Of a DNA stretch of 64,000 bases, positions 16,951 to 25,904 are shown in pieces (position 1 is the first letter of the stretch; each line of letters starts with the position of its first letter). A program made the position numbers and the translations under genes. This DNA comes from CAZBDU01 sp964490725 (lineage in GTDB: Bacteria > Spirochaetota > Spirochaetia > SZUA-6 > DRHE01): positions 1-64,000 of the forward strand of contig CAZBDU010000012.1 in assembly GCA_964490725.1 (NCBI GenBank). The letters are read 5' to 3'. The notes below the pieces were generated by a model. The model was not told the origin of the DNA, made no database searches, and worked only from the letters and a program-made list of their open reading frames with translations.

Positions 16951-18134
16951 TGCCCAAGTCGGTCATTTCCATCGGACCCTTCCACCCCCTTCAGGAGGAG
17001 CCGGAGCACTTCTCCCTGACCGTGGAGGGGGAGACCGTCCTCGACATCGAGGTGGAGATCGGCTACAACCACCGGGGCATCGAGAAGCTCTCCGAGCGCA
17101 GGAGCTTCGACCAGGCGACCTTTGTCATCGAGAGGATCTGTGGGATCTGCTCCACCAGCCACCCCTTCGCCTATACGCGGGCGGTGGAGGACATCATCCC
17201 GGTGGAGGTCCCCGAAAGGGCCAGGTACATCCGCACCATCGTCGCCGAAGGGGAGCGCATCCACTCCCACCTGCTCTGGTTCGGGCTGGCCGGTCACTTC
17301 CTGGGGTACAACACCGTCTACATGTGGGTGTGGAAGCTGCGGGAGGAGATCCTGGACGTGATGGAGATCCTGTCGGGAAACCGCAACCACTACGCCATGT
17401 TCAAGCCCGGCGGGGTGAGGAGGGACATCAAGGCGGAAGACATCCCGCTGGTCTTGAAGAAGATCGATTCCATCATCCCCACCCTGGACCGGCTGAAAGG
17501 CGCGGTTCTGGACGACCCGGTGCTGCACGCCCGGCTGAAGGGCATCGGAGTGCTTTCCAGGGAGGAGGCCATCGCCTACTGCGCCCTGGGTCCGACCTCC
17601 CGGGCTTCGGGGGTGGCCAGGGACGTGCGAAAGGACGCGCCCTACGGCGCCTACGACCGAGTGGACTGGGACATGATCGTCACCGAGAACGGCGATGTCT
17701 GGGACAAGGTGGTGGTGCGGCTCCTGGAAGTGTACGAGTCGATCAGGATCGTGAAGCGTTGCCTCCAGGAGCTGCCCGGCGGGGAGATCGACGCGGGCCT
17801 CACCAGCATCCCCCCGGGGGAAGGGATCGGCGCCCACGAGGCGCCCCGGGGGGAGACCTTCCACTACGTGCGCAGCGACGGTACCAACCGCCCGGTGCGT
17901 CACAAGGTGCGGGCCCCCACCTTCATGAACCTGCCCACCTGCAAGGCCACGGTGCCGGGTTCCTCGATCGCCGATGCGGCCATAATACTGGCGGCCATCG
18001 ACCCCTGCTACTGCTGCACCGAGCGCATGGCCGTACGCAGCCCGGAGGGAAGGAAGATCTACGCCGGGCAGGAGCTGATCCGCCTCAGCCGGGAGAAGAC
18101 CGACCGCCTCAGGAAGGAGATGGGCGCGCCATGA
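16950..18134 (+). CDS. Group 4 [NiFe] hydrogenase large subunit (MbhL/HycE-like)
   Basis: The 394-residue catalytic subunit reduces protons or oxidises H2 at a Ni-Fe site. Both cysteine pairs are intact: Cys64 and Cys67 in RICGICS, and Cys353 and Cys356 in DPCYCCTER. A 35-residue extension after Arg359 begins with Met, just as in HycE, where a protease cuts between Arg and Met after nickel insertion. A HycI-like protease is encoded two genes downstream, which supports maturation by cleavage. Intact cysteines separate it from NuoD. Sequence layout and neighbours place it in group 4, close to Mbh-type enzymes; the exact subgroup needs a tree. Confidence 0.94.
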   Translation: MPKSVISIGPFHPLQEEPEHFSLTVEGETVLDIEVEIGYNHRGIEKLSERRSFDQATFVIERICGICSTSHPFAYTRAVEDIIPVEVPERARYIRTIVAEGERIHSHLLWFGLAGHFLGYNTVYMWVWKLREEILDVMEILSGNRNHYAMFKPGGVRRDIKAEDIPLVLKKIDSIIPTLDRLKGAVLDDPVLHARLKGIGVLSREEAIAYCALGPTSRASGVARDVRKDAPYGAYDRVDWDMIVTENGDVWDKVVVRLLEVYESIRIVKRCLQELPGGEIDAGLTSIPPGEGIGAHEAPRGETFHYVRSDGTNRPVRHKVRAPTFMNLPTCKATVPGSSIADAAIILAAIDPCYCCTERMAVRSPEGRKIYAGQELIRLSREKTDRLRKEMGAP

Positions 18135-18775
18135 AGCTGCCGAAAGTCCGAGAGCTGCTGGAAGCCGTGAAGAGCCTCACTCACCGCCCCTACACCTCCC
18201 GCTTCCCCTTTAAGCCGCACGAGCCCTACCCGAGCTTCCGGGGCCAGCCGGAGTACGATCCAGACCGGTGCCTGGGCTGCCTTGCCTGCGAGGAGGTCTG
18301 CCCCGCGGAAGCTATCGCCCACGTGGACATCATGGACGGTGAGACGCCTCGCCGGCGGATGATCCACTACACGGACACCTGCATCTTCTGCGGCTGCTGC
18401 GAGGCCTCCTGCATCGCCGACCACCAGGGAATCAGGCTCTCCCGCCGCTTCGAGCTTTCCTTTTTCGACCGCGCCAGCGCCTTCGAGACCATCGAGAAGG
18501 AGCTGCAGCTGTGCGAGATCTGCGGAGCGGTGGTGGCCTGCAAGGATCACCTGCTCTGGATCGCAGAAAGGTTGGGGGAGCTCTCCTACTCCAACCCTAC
18601 CCTCTACCAGTCGCGATTGAAGAGCCTCGGAGTGATGGATGAGACGCTCCTGTCGGCGGCGCGGGAGTACGGGCGCGCCGACCGCGTGAAGATCCTCTGC
18701 GCGCGTTGCCGCAGACAGACCACCCTCACCACCGCCCCGCCGCCGAAACCCCCGCAGGGACCCGAGGCAGCGTAG
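18131..18775 (+). CDS. NuoI/MbhN-like ferredoxin subunit with extra C-terminal cysteines
   Basis: The 214-residue protein has two classical [4Fe-4S] motifs (Cys47/50/53/57 and Cys84/87/90/94), as in NuoI and MbhN, which connect the electron input to the small subunit. It is longer than usual: the C-terminal half has Cys128/131 (CEICG), Cys137 and a CARC pair at Cys190/193. These could hold an additional cluster or zinc and might form the docking site for the polyferredoxin. The tail is proline-rich. Its ATG overlaps the end of the large-subunit gene. Confidence 0.9.
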   Translation: MKLPKVRELLEAVKSLTHRPYTSRFPFKPHEPYPSFRGQPEYDPDRCLGCLACEEVCPAEAIAHVDIMDGETPRRRMIHYTDTCIFCGCCEASCIADHQGIRLSRRFELSFFDRASAFETIEKELQLCEICGAVVACKDHLLWIAERLGELSYSNPTLYQSRLKSLGVMDETLLSAAREYGRADRVKILCARCRRQTTLTTAPPPKPPQGPEAA

Positions 18776-18796
18776 GGAGGCGAAGGAGCGGAAGGC

Positions 18797-19420
18797 GTGG
18801 TGGAGACCGAGGTGCTGCACCGGCTCATACGGGAAAGGCTTGAGGGAGGCAGGGCGCTGCGGCTGTTCCGCAGCATCCTCAGAGGGAAGGTGGTGATCGT
18901 GGGGGTGGGTAACCCCTTGCGGGGAGACGACGGATTCGGGCCGGCGCTCATCGCGAAGCTGGAGGACAGGCAGCGGGCAAGAGGGCCAGGGCCGCAGCGA
19001 GCCGCATCGCCGGCCATCTGCATCGACGCCGGCCTCGCCCTGGAGAACCACCTGGGCCGCATCCTGAAGCAGGAGCCGGACACGGTGCTGTTCGCGGATG
19101 CCGTGGATCTGCAGGCGCCTCCGGGCGCCTTCGAGCTGCTCGGTCTGGAGGAGACCCTGCCGGGCGGCTTCTCGACCCACGACTTCTCGCCGGGGATCTT
19201 CTTCGAGCTGTTCCGGGAGAGCCTGCGGGGTGAGCTGCTCCTGCTGGGGGTGCAGCCGCGGCAAACCACCCTGGGTGCCGGACTGTCCCCAGAGGTGCGG
19301 CGGAGGGTCGGCCTGCTGGCGGGGGCCATCGTGGCGGCTCTGCAGGAGGGCCGGGCAGAGCGACGTCCAGCGGATTGGGGGAAGGAATGGAAATCGCGAC
19401 TTCCGTGCTGGCGTTCCTGA
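18797..19420 (+). CDS. Hydrogenase maturation protease (HycI/HybD family)
   Basis: The 207-residue endopeptidase should remove the C-terminal peptide of the large subunit once nickel is in place. The family signature GNPLRGDDGFG lies at 38-48, with Asp44/45 near the expected metal-sensing position. A further acidic residue (DAVDL) and a His (STHDFSP) occur where the family has its other ligands. Initiation is at GTG with GGAG upstream. The 3' end overlaps the next gene by 34 nt in a different frame, so the C-terminal tail is probably dispensable. Confidence 0.88.
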   Translation: MVETEVLHRLIRERLEGGRALRLFRSILRGKVVIVGVGNPLRGDDGFGPALIAKLEDRQRARGPGPQRAASPAICIDAGLALENHLGRILKQEPDTVLFADAVDLQAPPGAFELLGLEETLPGGFSTHDFSPGIFFELFRESLRGELLLLGVQPRQTTLGAGLSPEVRRRVGLLAGAIVAALQEGRAERRPADWGKEWKSRLPCWRS

Positions 19421-20325
19421 TCTTTCCGGGATTCCTGTTCACCGCGGTGGCGGGGCTGTTCACCACCTGGGTGGACCGGAAAGTGACCGCCCGGGTGCAG
19501 TGGCGGGTGGGCCCGCCGGTGCTGCAGCCGGTGTACGATTTCGTGAAGCTCCTGGGCAAGGAGACTCTGATCCCGGCCACCGCGGCCCGGGGGGTGTTCC
19601 TGGCGGCACCCATGGTGGGACTGGCAGTGGTGACGCTGGTCTCCACAATCCTGTGGCTGGCCAACCTGGCGGGTATCTCCTTCCTGGGAGACCTGATCGT
19701 AGTGGCATACCTGCTGGTCCTGCCCTCGATCTCTCTCATGATCGGAGGAATGGCCTCCGGCAATCCGCTGGCCGCAGCGGGAGCCAGCCGGGAGATGAAG
19801 CTAATTCTGGCCTACGAGCTGCCCTTCCTCATCAGCCTGGCCACGGTGATCCTGAAGAGCTCCTTCAGCCTGCGCCTGGCGGAGATCGCGCAGGTCCCGG
19901 TGATCGGCAGCATCTCCGGCGCCGTCGCGGCGGCGGTGGCCCTGCTCTGCGTGCAGGCCAAGCTGGGCTTCACCCCCTTCGACGTGGCGGAGGCCGAGAC
20001 GGAGCTCATGGGCGGGCCCTACATCGAGTACTCGGGGGTCGCCCTGGCCGTGTTCAAGCTCACCCAGGCCATGCTGCTCTTCACCCTGCCGGTATTCCTG
20101 ATCACCGTCTTTCTGGGAGGCATTCACCTCGCGGGATGGGGGATCCTCTGGGCAGTGTTGAAGTATCTGGCCATCGTGGTGCTCCTCATCGTGATCAAGA
20201 ACACCAACCCCCGGATCAGGGTGGACCAGGCGGTGCGCTTCTTTTGGGTGTACCTGGCCCCGTTCGCGGCCCTGGCCCTGGTGCTGGCCGCCCTGGGACG
20301 CGTTTTCGGGCTCCCCTGGCTTTAA
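19387..20325 (+). CDS. NuoH/MbhM-like membrane anchor subunit
   Basis: The 312-residue protein has about eight membrane helices and the charged loop typical of complex I NuoH and MbhM (VDRKVTARVQWRVGPP near 30; AEAETELMGGPYIEYSG near 200-216). It anchors the hydrogenase arm to the membrane and couples redox chemistry to ion movement. The ATG at 19387 follows GGGGGAAGGA; a TTG four codons earlier is less likely. It overlaps the protease gene. Confidence 0.93.
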   Translation: MEIATSVLAFLIFPGFLFTAVAGLFTTWVDRKVTARVQWRVGPPVLQPVYDFVKLLGKETLIPATAARGVFLAAPMVGLAVVTLVSTILWLANLAGISFLGDLIVVAYLLVLPSISLMIGGMASGNPLAAAGASREMKLILAYELPFLISLATVILKSSFSLRLAEIAQVPVIGSISGAVAAAVALLCVQAKLGFTPFDVAEAETELMGGPYIEYSGVALAVFKLTQAMLLFTLPVFLITVFLGGIHLAGWGILWAVLKYLAIVVLLIVIKNTNPRIRVDQAVRFFWVYLAPFAALALVLAALGRVFGLPWL

Positions 20326-20345
20326 GGGGAGGGAGGGAAGGATCG

Positions 20346-22178
20346 ATGAGCGATAGCCTGCTCCTGGCTCCCGTGCTCCTGCCGCTGGCCGCGGCAGTGC
20401 TGGTGTTCCTCCTGCCCCGCGGACTGAAGTGGGTGCGGGAGTCGTTGGCCCTGCTGGCGGCCTGTCTCTCCTTCGCCGCCTCCCTGTGGATCTTTCTGCG
20501 GGGGGCGCCGGAGGTGCGGATCGCGCTGCTGGCCGTCGGAGCGTTCGACCTGCGCCTGGACCTGGTAGCAGGCCCTCTGTCCTCCTTCATTCTCCTGTTC
20601 GCCACCGGGTTCGGGGCACTGGTGGTGCTGTACTCCTTCGCCTTCATGGCGGGCAAAGCGCGCCTGGGGGAGTACTACGGGTTCCTGCTCTTCGCCCTGG
20701 CCGGAGCTGCGGGGGTCTTGCTCTCCGACCACCTGCTGATGCTTCTCATCTTCTGGGAGATGGTCACCGCGTCCCTGTACTTCCTGATCACCACGGGGAG
20801 CCCGGAGAGCAAGGCCGGAGCCACCAAGACCTTCGCCACTCTGGGCCTGGGCGACGGCTGCCTCCTGCTGGGGATCGGGCTGCTGTGGTACCTGAGCCGT
20901 TCCTTCACCTTGAGCGTCCAGAGGCTCCCCGTGAACGGATGGCTGCCGGCGGCAGCCTTCCTCCTGCTCATGGTGGGGGCGATCACCAAGGCGGGGGCCA
21001 TGCCCTTCCACTCCTGGATCCCAGCGGCCAGCGAGTCCGCGCCGGCGCCGGTGATGGCCCTCCTGCCCGCGGCAGTCGACAAGCTGCTGGGGATCTACCT
21101 GCTTGCCCTGCTGGTCACCCGGGTCTTCGTCCTTACCGCCGGGCTGGGGCTGGTGCTCATGATCGTCGGCGCGGTGACCCTTCTGGCGGCGGTGATGGTG
21201 GCCATGGTGCAGCACGACCTGCGCCGTCTTCTCTCCTACCACGCCGTGAGCCAGGTGGGGTACATGCTCCTCGGGATCGGCACCCTGACCCCGGTGGGGA
21301 TCGCCGGCGGGCTGTTTCACATGCTCAACAACGCCATCTACAAGAGCTGCCTGTTTCTCTGTGCGGGGGCGGTGGAAAGACGCACCGGCAGCACCGATCT
21401 GGCCGAGCTGGGCGGCCTGGCCCGCGCCATGCCGCTCACCTTCCTCACCTGCCTGGTCTCCGCCCTGGCCATCTCGGGTGTGCCGCCCTTGAACGGCTTC
21501 GTGTCCAAGTGGCTGGTCTACCAGGGGGTGATCGAGACCGGCGCTGGATGGTCGTTCATCTTCCTGGTGGCCGCCATGTTCGGCAGCGCCCTGACGCTGG
21601 CCTCCTTCATCAAGGTGGTCTACTCGGTGTTCCTGGGCGCCCCGTCCCAGGCTGCCGCGCCGGTGAAACGGGAGGTGGGCTTCGGCATGCTCCTGCCCAT
21701 GGCTCTGCTTTCCGCCCTGAGCCTGCTCTTTGGCGTCTACTATCTTCTGCCGCTTTCGGCCTTCATCGCCCCGGGGTTGGGGGTCCGGCTGGTCTTCCCC
21801 GGCGTGTGGAGCTCCAGCCTGGCCACGGGGCTTATCGTGGCGGGGCTGGTCGTGGGGCTGATCGTGTACCTCCTCGGCCGGTACCGCAAGTCCGCCCGGG
21901 TCGTCAGCGCCTTCACCGGAGGGGAGGAGCTGGACGCGGAAACGGGCCGGCTCCTGGGGACGCACTTCTACGACACCATCCGCTCCATGCCGCTGCTCCG
22001 CGGCGCCTACGCGGCCCAGGAACGGGGAAGCCTGGACCCCTACGGGTGGATCGGCGGGCTGGGACTGGCCGTGACGGGGCTGCTGCGGCGGGTGCACAAC
22101 GGGCTGCTGTCCTGGTACCTCGCCTGGAGCCTCCTGGGGATGGCGGCTCTGCTTTTGCTTTTCATTCTGGTGAGGTGA
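20346..22178 (+). CDS. NuoL/HyfB-like antiporter-type membrane subunit
   Basis: The 610-residue protein has about 14-16 membrane helices and belongs to the proton-conducting membrane transporter family (NuoL/M/N, MrpA/D, HyfB). The conserved ion-path residues Glu138 (IFWEMV) and Lys215 (GAITKAGAMPFHSWIP) are present, so ion translocation is expected. It is the first of two antiporter-type subunits; the second, MrpD-like, is at 23567-25084. The C-terminal 100 residues contain a loop and a final helix, resembling HyfB rather than MrpA. GGGAGGGA precedes the ATG. Confidence 0.92.
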   Translation: MSDSLLLAPVLLPLAAAVLVFLLPRGLKWVRESLALLAACLSFAASLWIFLRGAPEVRIALLAVGAFDLRLDLVAGPLSSFILLFATGFGALVVLYSFAFMAGKARLGEYYGFLLFALAGAAGVLLSDHLLMLLIFWEMVTASLYFLITTGSPESKAGATKTFATLGLGDGCLLLGIGLLWYLSRSFTLSVQRLPVNGWLPAAAFLLLMVGAITKAGAMPFHSWIPAASESAPAPVMALLPAAVDKLLGIYLLALLVTRVFVLTAGLGLVLMIVGAVTLLAAVMVAMVQHDLRRLLSYHAVSQVGYMLLGIGTLTPVGIAGGLFHMLNNAIYKSCLFLCAGAVERRTGSTDLAELGGLARAMPLTFLTCLVSALAISGVPPLNGFVSKWLVYQGVIETGAGWSFIFLVAAMFGSALTLASFIKVVYSVFLGAPSQAAAPVKREVGFGMLLPMALLSALSLLFGVYYLLPLSAFIAPGLGVRLVFPGVWSSSLATGLIVAGLVVGLIVYLLGRYRKSARVVSAFTGGEELDAETGRLLGTHFYDTIRSMPLLRGAYAAQERGSLDPYGWIGGLGLAVTGLLRRVHNGLLSWYLAWSLLGMAALLLLFILVR

Positions 22179-22182
22179 GATC

Positions 22183-22740
22183 ATGGGGACTGAGACGGTG
22201 TTGACAGTGTTGCTGGCGTTCATGGCCATCGGCGCATTGATCGCCGTGGAGACGGGCAACCTCCTCTCTTCGGTCATCTCCTTCGGGGCGGTGGGGATCG
22301 GGATGAGCATCGCCTTCCTCTTCCTCAGGGCCCCGGACCTGGCGATCGTACAGATCGCCGTGGAGGTGCTCCTGCTCATCTTTCTCATCCGGGCCACCAT
22401 CGCCCGGGAGGTCATTCCCGCCCGCGGACACATTCCCTGGGCCGGCGTGGCCGTGATTTCCGCGCTCGTGATCGGTGTCTTCCTCTTCGCGGTGTTCGCC
22501 TTCCGCGGCCTGAATCCGTTCGGCCTGCCGATCATCGCCACGGTCCCTGAGGCCCCCTCGAACCGCTACATCCAGGAAGGACTGAAGGAGACGGGGGCGG
22601 CCAACATCGTCACCTCCGTGATCCTGGACTACCGGGCCTATGACACCCTGGGGGAGGCGACGGTGCTCTTCGCCGCCATCCTGGGAGCCCTGACGGTCCT
22701 GCGCAGCAGGGCGCGGAGGAAGAAGGAGGGAGACAGATGA
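22183..22740 (+). CDS. MbhD-MbhE-like fused Mrp subunit (DUF4040)
   Basis: The 185-residue membrane protein combines two pieces that are separate in Pyrococcus Mbh. Residues 1-85 form a DUF4040/MbhD-like three-helix unit (APDLAIVQIAVEVLL). Residues from about 125 form an MbhE-like unit with DYRAYDTLGE and a final helix. These correspond to the C-terminal parts of MrpA. The protein should form the interface between the antiporter subunits. The stop overlaps the next start (ATGA). Confidence 0.85.
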   Translation: MGTETVLTVLLAFMAIGALIAVETGNLLSSVISFGAVGIGMSIAFLFLRAPDLAIVQIAVEVLLLIFLIRATIAREVIPARGHIPWAGVAVISALVIGVFLFAVFAFRGLNPFGLPIIATVPEAPSNRYIQEGLKETGAANIVTSVILDYRAYDTLGEATVLFAAILGALTVLRSRARRKKEGDR

Positions 22741-23219
22741 CGGGCATGACGGTCATCGTCAAGACCATCACCCGCTGGGTGAAGGTGTTCATCTTTCTGT
22801 TCGGCGCCTACATCATCATCACCGGCCACCTGACCCCCGGCGGGGGGTTCGCCGGGGGGCTCATCATCGCCTGTTCCTACATCCTGCTCACCCTGGCCTA
22901 CGGCAGGGAGTTCGCCTTTCGGCGGCTCGGTCCCCGCAGCGCCGCGATTCTGGACAGCACCGGAGCGCTGCTCTTCGTGGTGGTCCCCCTGCTGGGGCTG
23001 GGCTACGGGTTCGTGTTCCTCGCCAACTTCCTCCAGAGGCGCTATCCCGGCGCGGCCTTCAGGCTGCTCAGCGCTGGGAACATCCCCATCTACAACATCG
23101 CCATCGGCCTGAAGGTGGCGGCCAGCCTGTTCATGGTCTTCGCCATACTTTCGGTCCTGAGGATCGTCATGGCCGACGACGGCAGCCGGCGCATGGTGCA
23201 GGACCAGGAGGAGGAGTGA
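22737..23219 (+). CDS. MrpB/MbhF-like Na+/H+ antiporter subunit
   Basis: The 160-residue protein has four membrane helices and the MnhB-family segment TGHLTPGGGFAGGLI near 25-40. It is a core small subunit of Mrp antiporters and Mbh-type hydrogenases. The N-terminal MTGMTVIVKTITRWVKVFI and acidic C-terminal tail fit the family. It is coupled to the genes on both sides. Confidence 0.9.
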   Translation: MTGMTVIVKTITRWVKVFIFLFGAYIIITGHLTPGGGFAGGLIIACSYILLTLAYGREFAFRRLGPRSAAILDSTGALLFVVVPLLGLGYGFVFLANFLQRRYPGAAFRLLSAGNIPIYNIAIGLKVAASLFMVFAILSVLRIVMADDGSRRMVQDQEEE

Positions 23220-23222
23220 GCC

Positions 23223-23570
23223 GTGGTTTTCGCGCTCTGTTTCGTGTTGTTCGTGATCGGGCTCTACTGCGCCCTGACGAAGAAGAACACCGTCAAGATC
23301 GTGATCGGCCTGTCCCTCATGGAGTATGCAGCGAACTTGTTCCTGATTCTGCTGGGATACCGCAAGGACGGTGCCGCCCCGATTGTGGATGAATCCACCA
23401 GTCCCCTGGAGTTTCTGGCCCGCTCCGTGGACCCGCTGCCCCAGGCCCTGGTGCTCACCTCCATCGTCATCGGGCTGGGGGTGACCACGCTGGCCATCGC
23501 CCTCTGCATCCGGCTGTACGAGAAGTACGGAACCTTCGACATCACGGAGATCAGGAGGCTGCGAGGATGA
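23223..23570 (+). CDS. MrpC/MbhG/NuoK-like subunit
   Basis: This 115-residue, three-helix protein is homologous to MrpC and NuoK. Helix 2 carries GLSLMEYAANLFLI, the conserved region with a membrane-embedded glutamate. Initiation is at GTG three bases after the previous stop codon, and the 3' end overlaps mrpD by 4 nt. It takes part in ion translocation within the antiporter module. Confidence 0.9.
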   Translation: MVFALCFVLFVIGLYCALTKKNTVKIVIGLSLMEYAANLFLILLGYRKDGAAPIVDESTSPLEFLARSVDPLPQALVLTSIVIGLGVTTLAIALCIRLYEKYGTFDITEIRRLRG

Positions 23571-25084
23571 ATGTGGTTCTGGTTCCGTTGATGGTGGCCA
23601 TCCCCCTGGGGGCCGCGTTTCTGATTCCCCTGGTGGCGAGGAAGGTGCGGGCGGTGGCGGACGTTCTGGGCAACCTGGCCACGGTCTCTCTGCTGGCTCT
23701 GGCGATCCTGCTGTTCCCGACGCGCGGGGTGTACAGCATCGGGGCCTGGGCGCCGCCGGTGGGCATCTCCTGGGTTCTCGACGGGTTGAGCAACCTGATG
23801 CTGCTGGTCATTTCCCTGATCAGCTTTGCCGCCACCGTCTTCTCCAGCCACTACATGGAGCAGTACACGGCCAAGTACAAGTACTACGCGCTGTTCCTGC
23901 TCATGGTGGCGGGAATGAACGGGGTGGCCATGACGGGCGACCTGTTTAACCTGTTCGTCTTTCTGGAGGTCGCCTCGGTGGCCTCCTACGCACTGGTGGC
24001 TTTTGGGGGCAATCACGAGGAGCTGGAGGCGGCCTTCAAGTACCTGGTGCTGGCCAGCATCGGCTCCACGCTGGTGCTGTTCGGCGTCGCCCTGGTCTAC
24101 GGGGCCACGGGCTTTCTGAACATGGCCGCCGTTTCCGCCTCCCTGTCCGGCTCCGCCTTGAGCCCGCTGTTGATCCTCGCCGCGGTGCTCTTCCTGGTGG
24201 GATTCGGCACCAAGGCGGCTCTGGTGCCGTTCCATCCCTGGCTCCCAGATGCCCACCCCTCCGCCCCGGCTCCGATCTCCGCCATGCTCTCCGGCGTGCT
24301 TATCAAGGCCCTCGGGATCTATGCGCTGGCCAGGGTGGTGTTCAACGTGCTGGGCATGAGCGAGCTGCTCGGCGGGGTGATGATCGGCGTGGGCATCCTC
24401 TCCATGGTGGTCGGGGTCTTCCTGGCGGTGGGCCAGTGGGACTTCAAGCGCCTCCTGGCCTACCACAGCATCAGCCAGATGGGATACGTGATGCTGGGCA
24501 TCGGCCTGGGCGGCTACGTGCTGGCCACCGGAGGCAGCCCGTCGGTGGCGGCCCTGGCAATCCTGGGCGGCCTCTTCCACCTGGTCAACCACTCGGTGTT
24601 CAAGTCCCTGCTGTTCCTCTGCTCGGGGGCGATCGAGCTCGGCACCGGAACCCGGCAGCTGAAGGAGATGGGGGGGCTGCTGCAGGCCATGCCCGTGACC
24701 CGGACCACCTGCACGATCGCCTCGCTGTCCATCGCCGGGGTGCCCCCGTTCAACGGCTTCTGGAGCAAGCTGATCATCGTGATCGCCGCCTTCCAGGCCG
24801 GCTACCCGTGGCTGGCGGCCGTCACCATCCTGGTCAGCTTCGTCACGCTGATCTCGTTTCTCAAGGTCCTGCGCTACGCCTTTCTGGGCAGGATCCCCGA
24901 GGCCCTGAGACGCGTAAAGGAGACGCCGGCCGTAATGGCGGTTTCCCTGGTTCTCCTGGCGGTGCTGTGCACGGGGATGGGCCTGTTGCTGCTCCCGGGC
25001 GCCCGGGAGGCGGTTCTGGATCCTGCGGTGGCAGCCCTGACGCAGGGTGCCGCGAACGCGCAGGCGGCGCTGGCGGCGAGGTAG
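23567..25084 (+). CDS. MrpD/MbhH-like antiporter subunit
   Basis: The 505-residue protein has about 14 membrane helices. Ion-path residues expected for the family are present: Glu134 (VFLEVASVASYALVA), Lys216 (GFGTKAALVPFHPWLPDAH) and Lys247 (LIKALG). It is more similar to MrpD than the 610-residue subunit at 20346 is. Together with the B, C, E, F and G subunits it completes a Na+/H+ antiporter-like module, so the hydrogenase is likely to couple to a sodium or proton gradient. Confidence 0.93.
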   Translation: MNVVLVPLMVAIPLGAAFLIPLVARKVRAVADVLGNLATVSLLALAILLFPTRGVYSIGAWAPPVGISWVLDGLSNLMLLVISLISFAATVFSSHYMEQYTAKYKYYALFLLMVAGMNGVAMTGDLFNLFVFLEVASVASYALVAFGGNHEELEAAFKYLVLASIGSTLVLFGVALVYGATGFLNMAAVSASLSGSALSPLLILAAVLFLVGFGTKAALVPFHPWLPDAHPSAPAPISAMLSGVLIKALGIYALARVVFNVLGMSELLGGVMIGVGILSMVVGVFLAVGQWDFKRLLAYHSISQMGYVMLGIGLGGYVLATGGSPSVAALAILGGLFHLVNHSVFKSLLFLCSGAIELGTGTRQLKEMGGLLQAMPVTRTTCTIASLSIAGVPPFNGFWSKLIIVIAAFQAGYPWLAAVTILVSFVTLISFLKVLRYAFLGRIPEALRRVKETPAVMAVSLVLLAVLCTGMGLLLLPGAREAVLDPAVAALTQGAANAQAALAAR

Positions 25085-25109
25085 CCGCCGCCCAAGGAGG
25101 TGTCCAGCC

Positions 25110-25619
25110 ATGCGGCGCATAGCTCTGTTCCTGGTTTCCATGGTTCTCTGGTACCTGCTCAGCTGGCCGTACGACTTCCAGAAGGAGACCATGGACTGGC
25201 AGATCCTCGCTGCGGGGGTAGTGTTCTCGATCCTGGCCAGCGTGGTGTTCGTGGAGGTCTTCACCAGGCACCCGCGGAAGCTCTTCTCTCCGCTGCGCTA
25301 CCTGTGGGCGATCCTCTACCTTCCGGTTCTGTTCTACTACATGCTGATCGCCAACCTGGACGTCATGTACCGCATCATTCACCCCATGATGCCCATCCGG
25401 CCGGGGATCGTGAAGGTGAAGACCCGGCTCGCCAGCGACTCCGGCCGCACCGCCCTGGCCAACTCCATCACCCTCACACCGGGCACCCTCTCGGTGGACA
25501 TCACCGATGACGGGTACCTGTACGTGCACTGGATCAACGTGAGAGCGACAGAGGTGGGAGAGGCCAGCGGCCGAATCGTGGCCCGCTTCGAGCAGCTGCT
25601 GGGGAAGATCTTCGACTGA
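25110..25619 (+). CDS. MrpE/MbhA-like subunit
   Basis: The 169-residue protein has two or three membrane helices and the MnhE-family block SLTLTPGT-like (ANSITLTPGTLSVDI near 128-142), which defines the family. AAGGAGGT at 25094-25101 fixes the ATG at 25110; the open frame upstream is arginine-rich and non-conserved. It stabilises the Mrp complex. Confidence 0.9.
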   Translation: MRRIALFLVSMVLWYLLSWPYDFQKETMDWQILAAGVVFSILASVVFVEVFTRHPRKLFSPLRYLWAILYLPVLFYYMLIANLDVMYRIIHPMMPIRPGIVKVKTRLASDSGRTALANSITLTPGTLSVDITDDGYLYVHWINVRATEVGEASGRIVARFEQLLGKIFD

Positions 25620-25637
25620 GAGGGAGGAGCTTTGCAG

Positions 25638-25904
25638 ATGAGCACGGTGTTTCAGGTCTACATCGGGGTGCTTCTCCTGTGCTGTTTTCTGTGCCTCTAT
25701 CGCATTGGCCGCGGGCCCACGGCCCCGGACAGGACCGTGGCCATCGACATCCTGGGGATCGTGGTGGTGGGCTTCTGCGCCCTGATGGCCGTGGCCACGG
25801 GGAAGGAGTTCTACATGAACGTCGCCATCACCTGGGCCCTATTGAGCTTCATCGGCACCATCGCCCTGGCCAAGCACCTCGAGGGGAGGGGCTTCGATGA
25901 ATGA
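25638..25904 (+). CDS. MrpF/MbhB-like subunit
   Basis: The 88-residue, three-helix protein has the MnhF signature RGPTAPDRTVAID near 23-36. ATG at 25638 was chosen over an in-frame TTG two codons upstream because GGGAGGAG lies at the right distance. It overlaps mrpG by 8 nt. Confidence 0.9.
   Translation: MSTVFQVYIGVLLLCCFLCLYRIGRGPTAPDRTVAIDILGIVVVGFCALMAVATGKEFYMNVAITWALLSFIGTIALAKHLEGRGFDE

Noticed and set aside
16950..18134. Complex I NuoD instead of a hydrogenase
   Set aside because: Both CxxC pairs that bind nickel and iron are intact and a HycI-type protease is present, which NuoD lacks.
20322..22541. A 739-codon open frame on the minus strand opposite the NuoL-like gene
   Set aside because: Composition is extremely polar (Gln, Gly, His, Glu) because it mirrors a membrane protein; no start context or motif.
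23264..25264. A 666-codon open frame on the minus strand opposite the MrpC and MrpD genes
   Set aside because: Same antisense artefact; the plus strand carries complete Mrp subunits with conserved charged residues.
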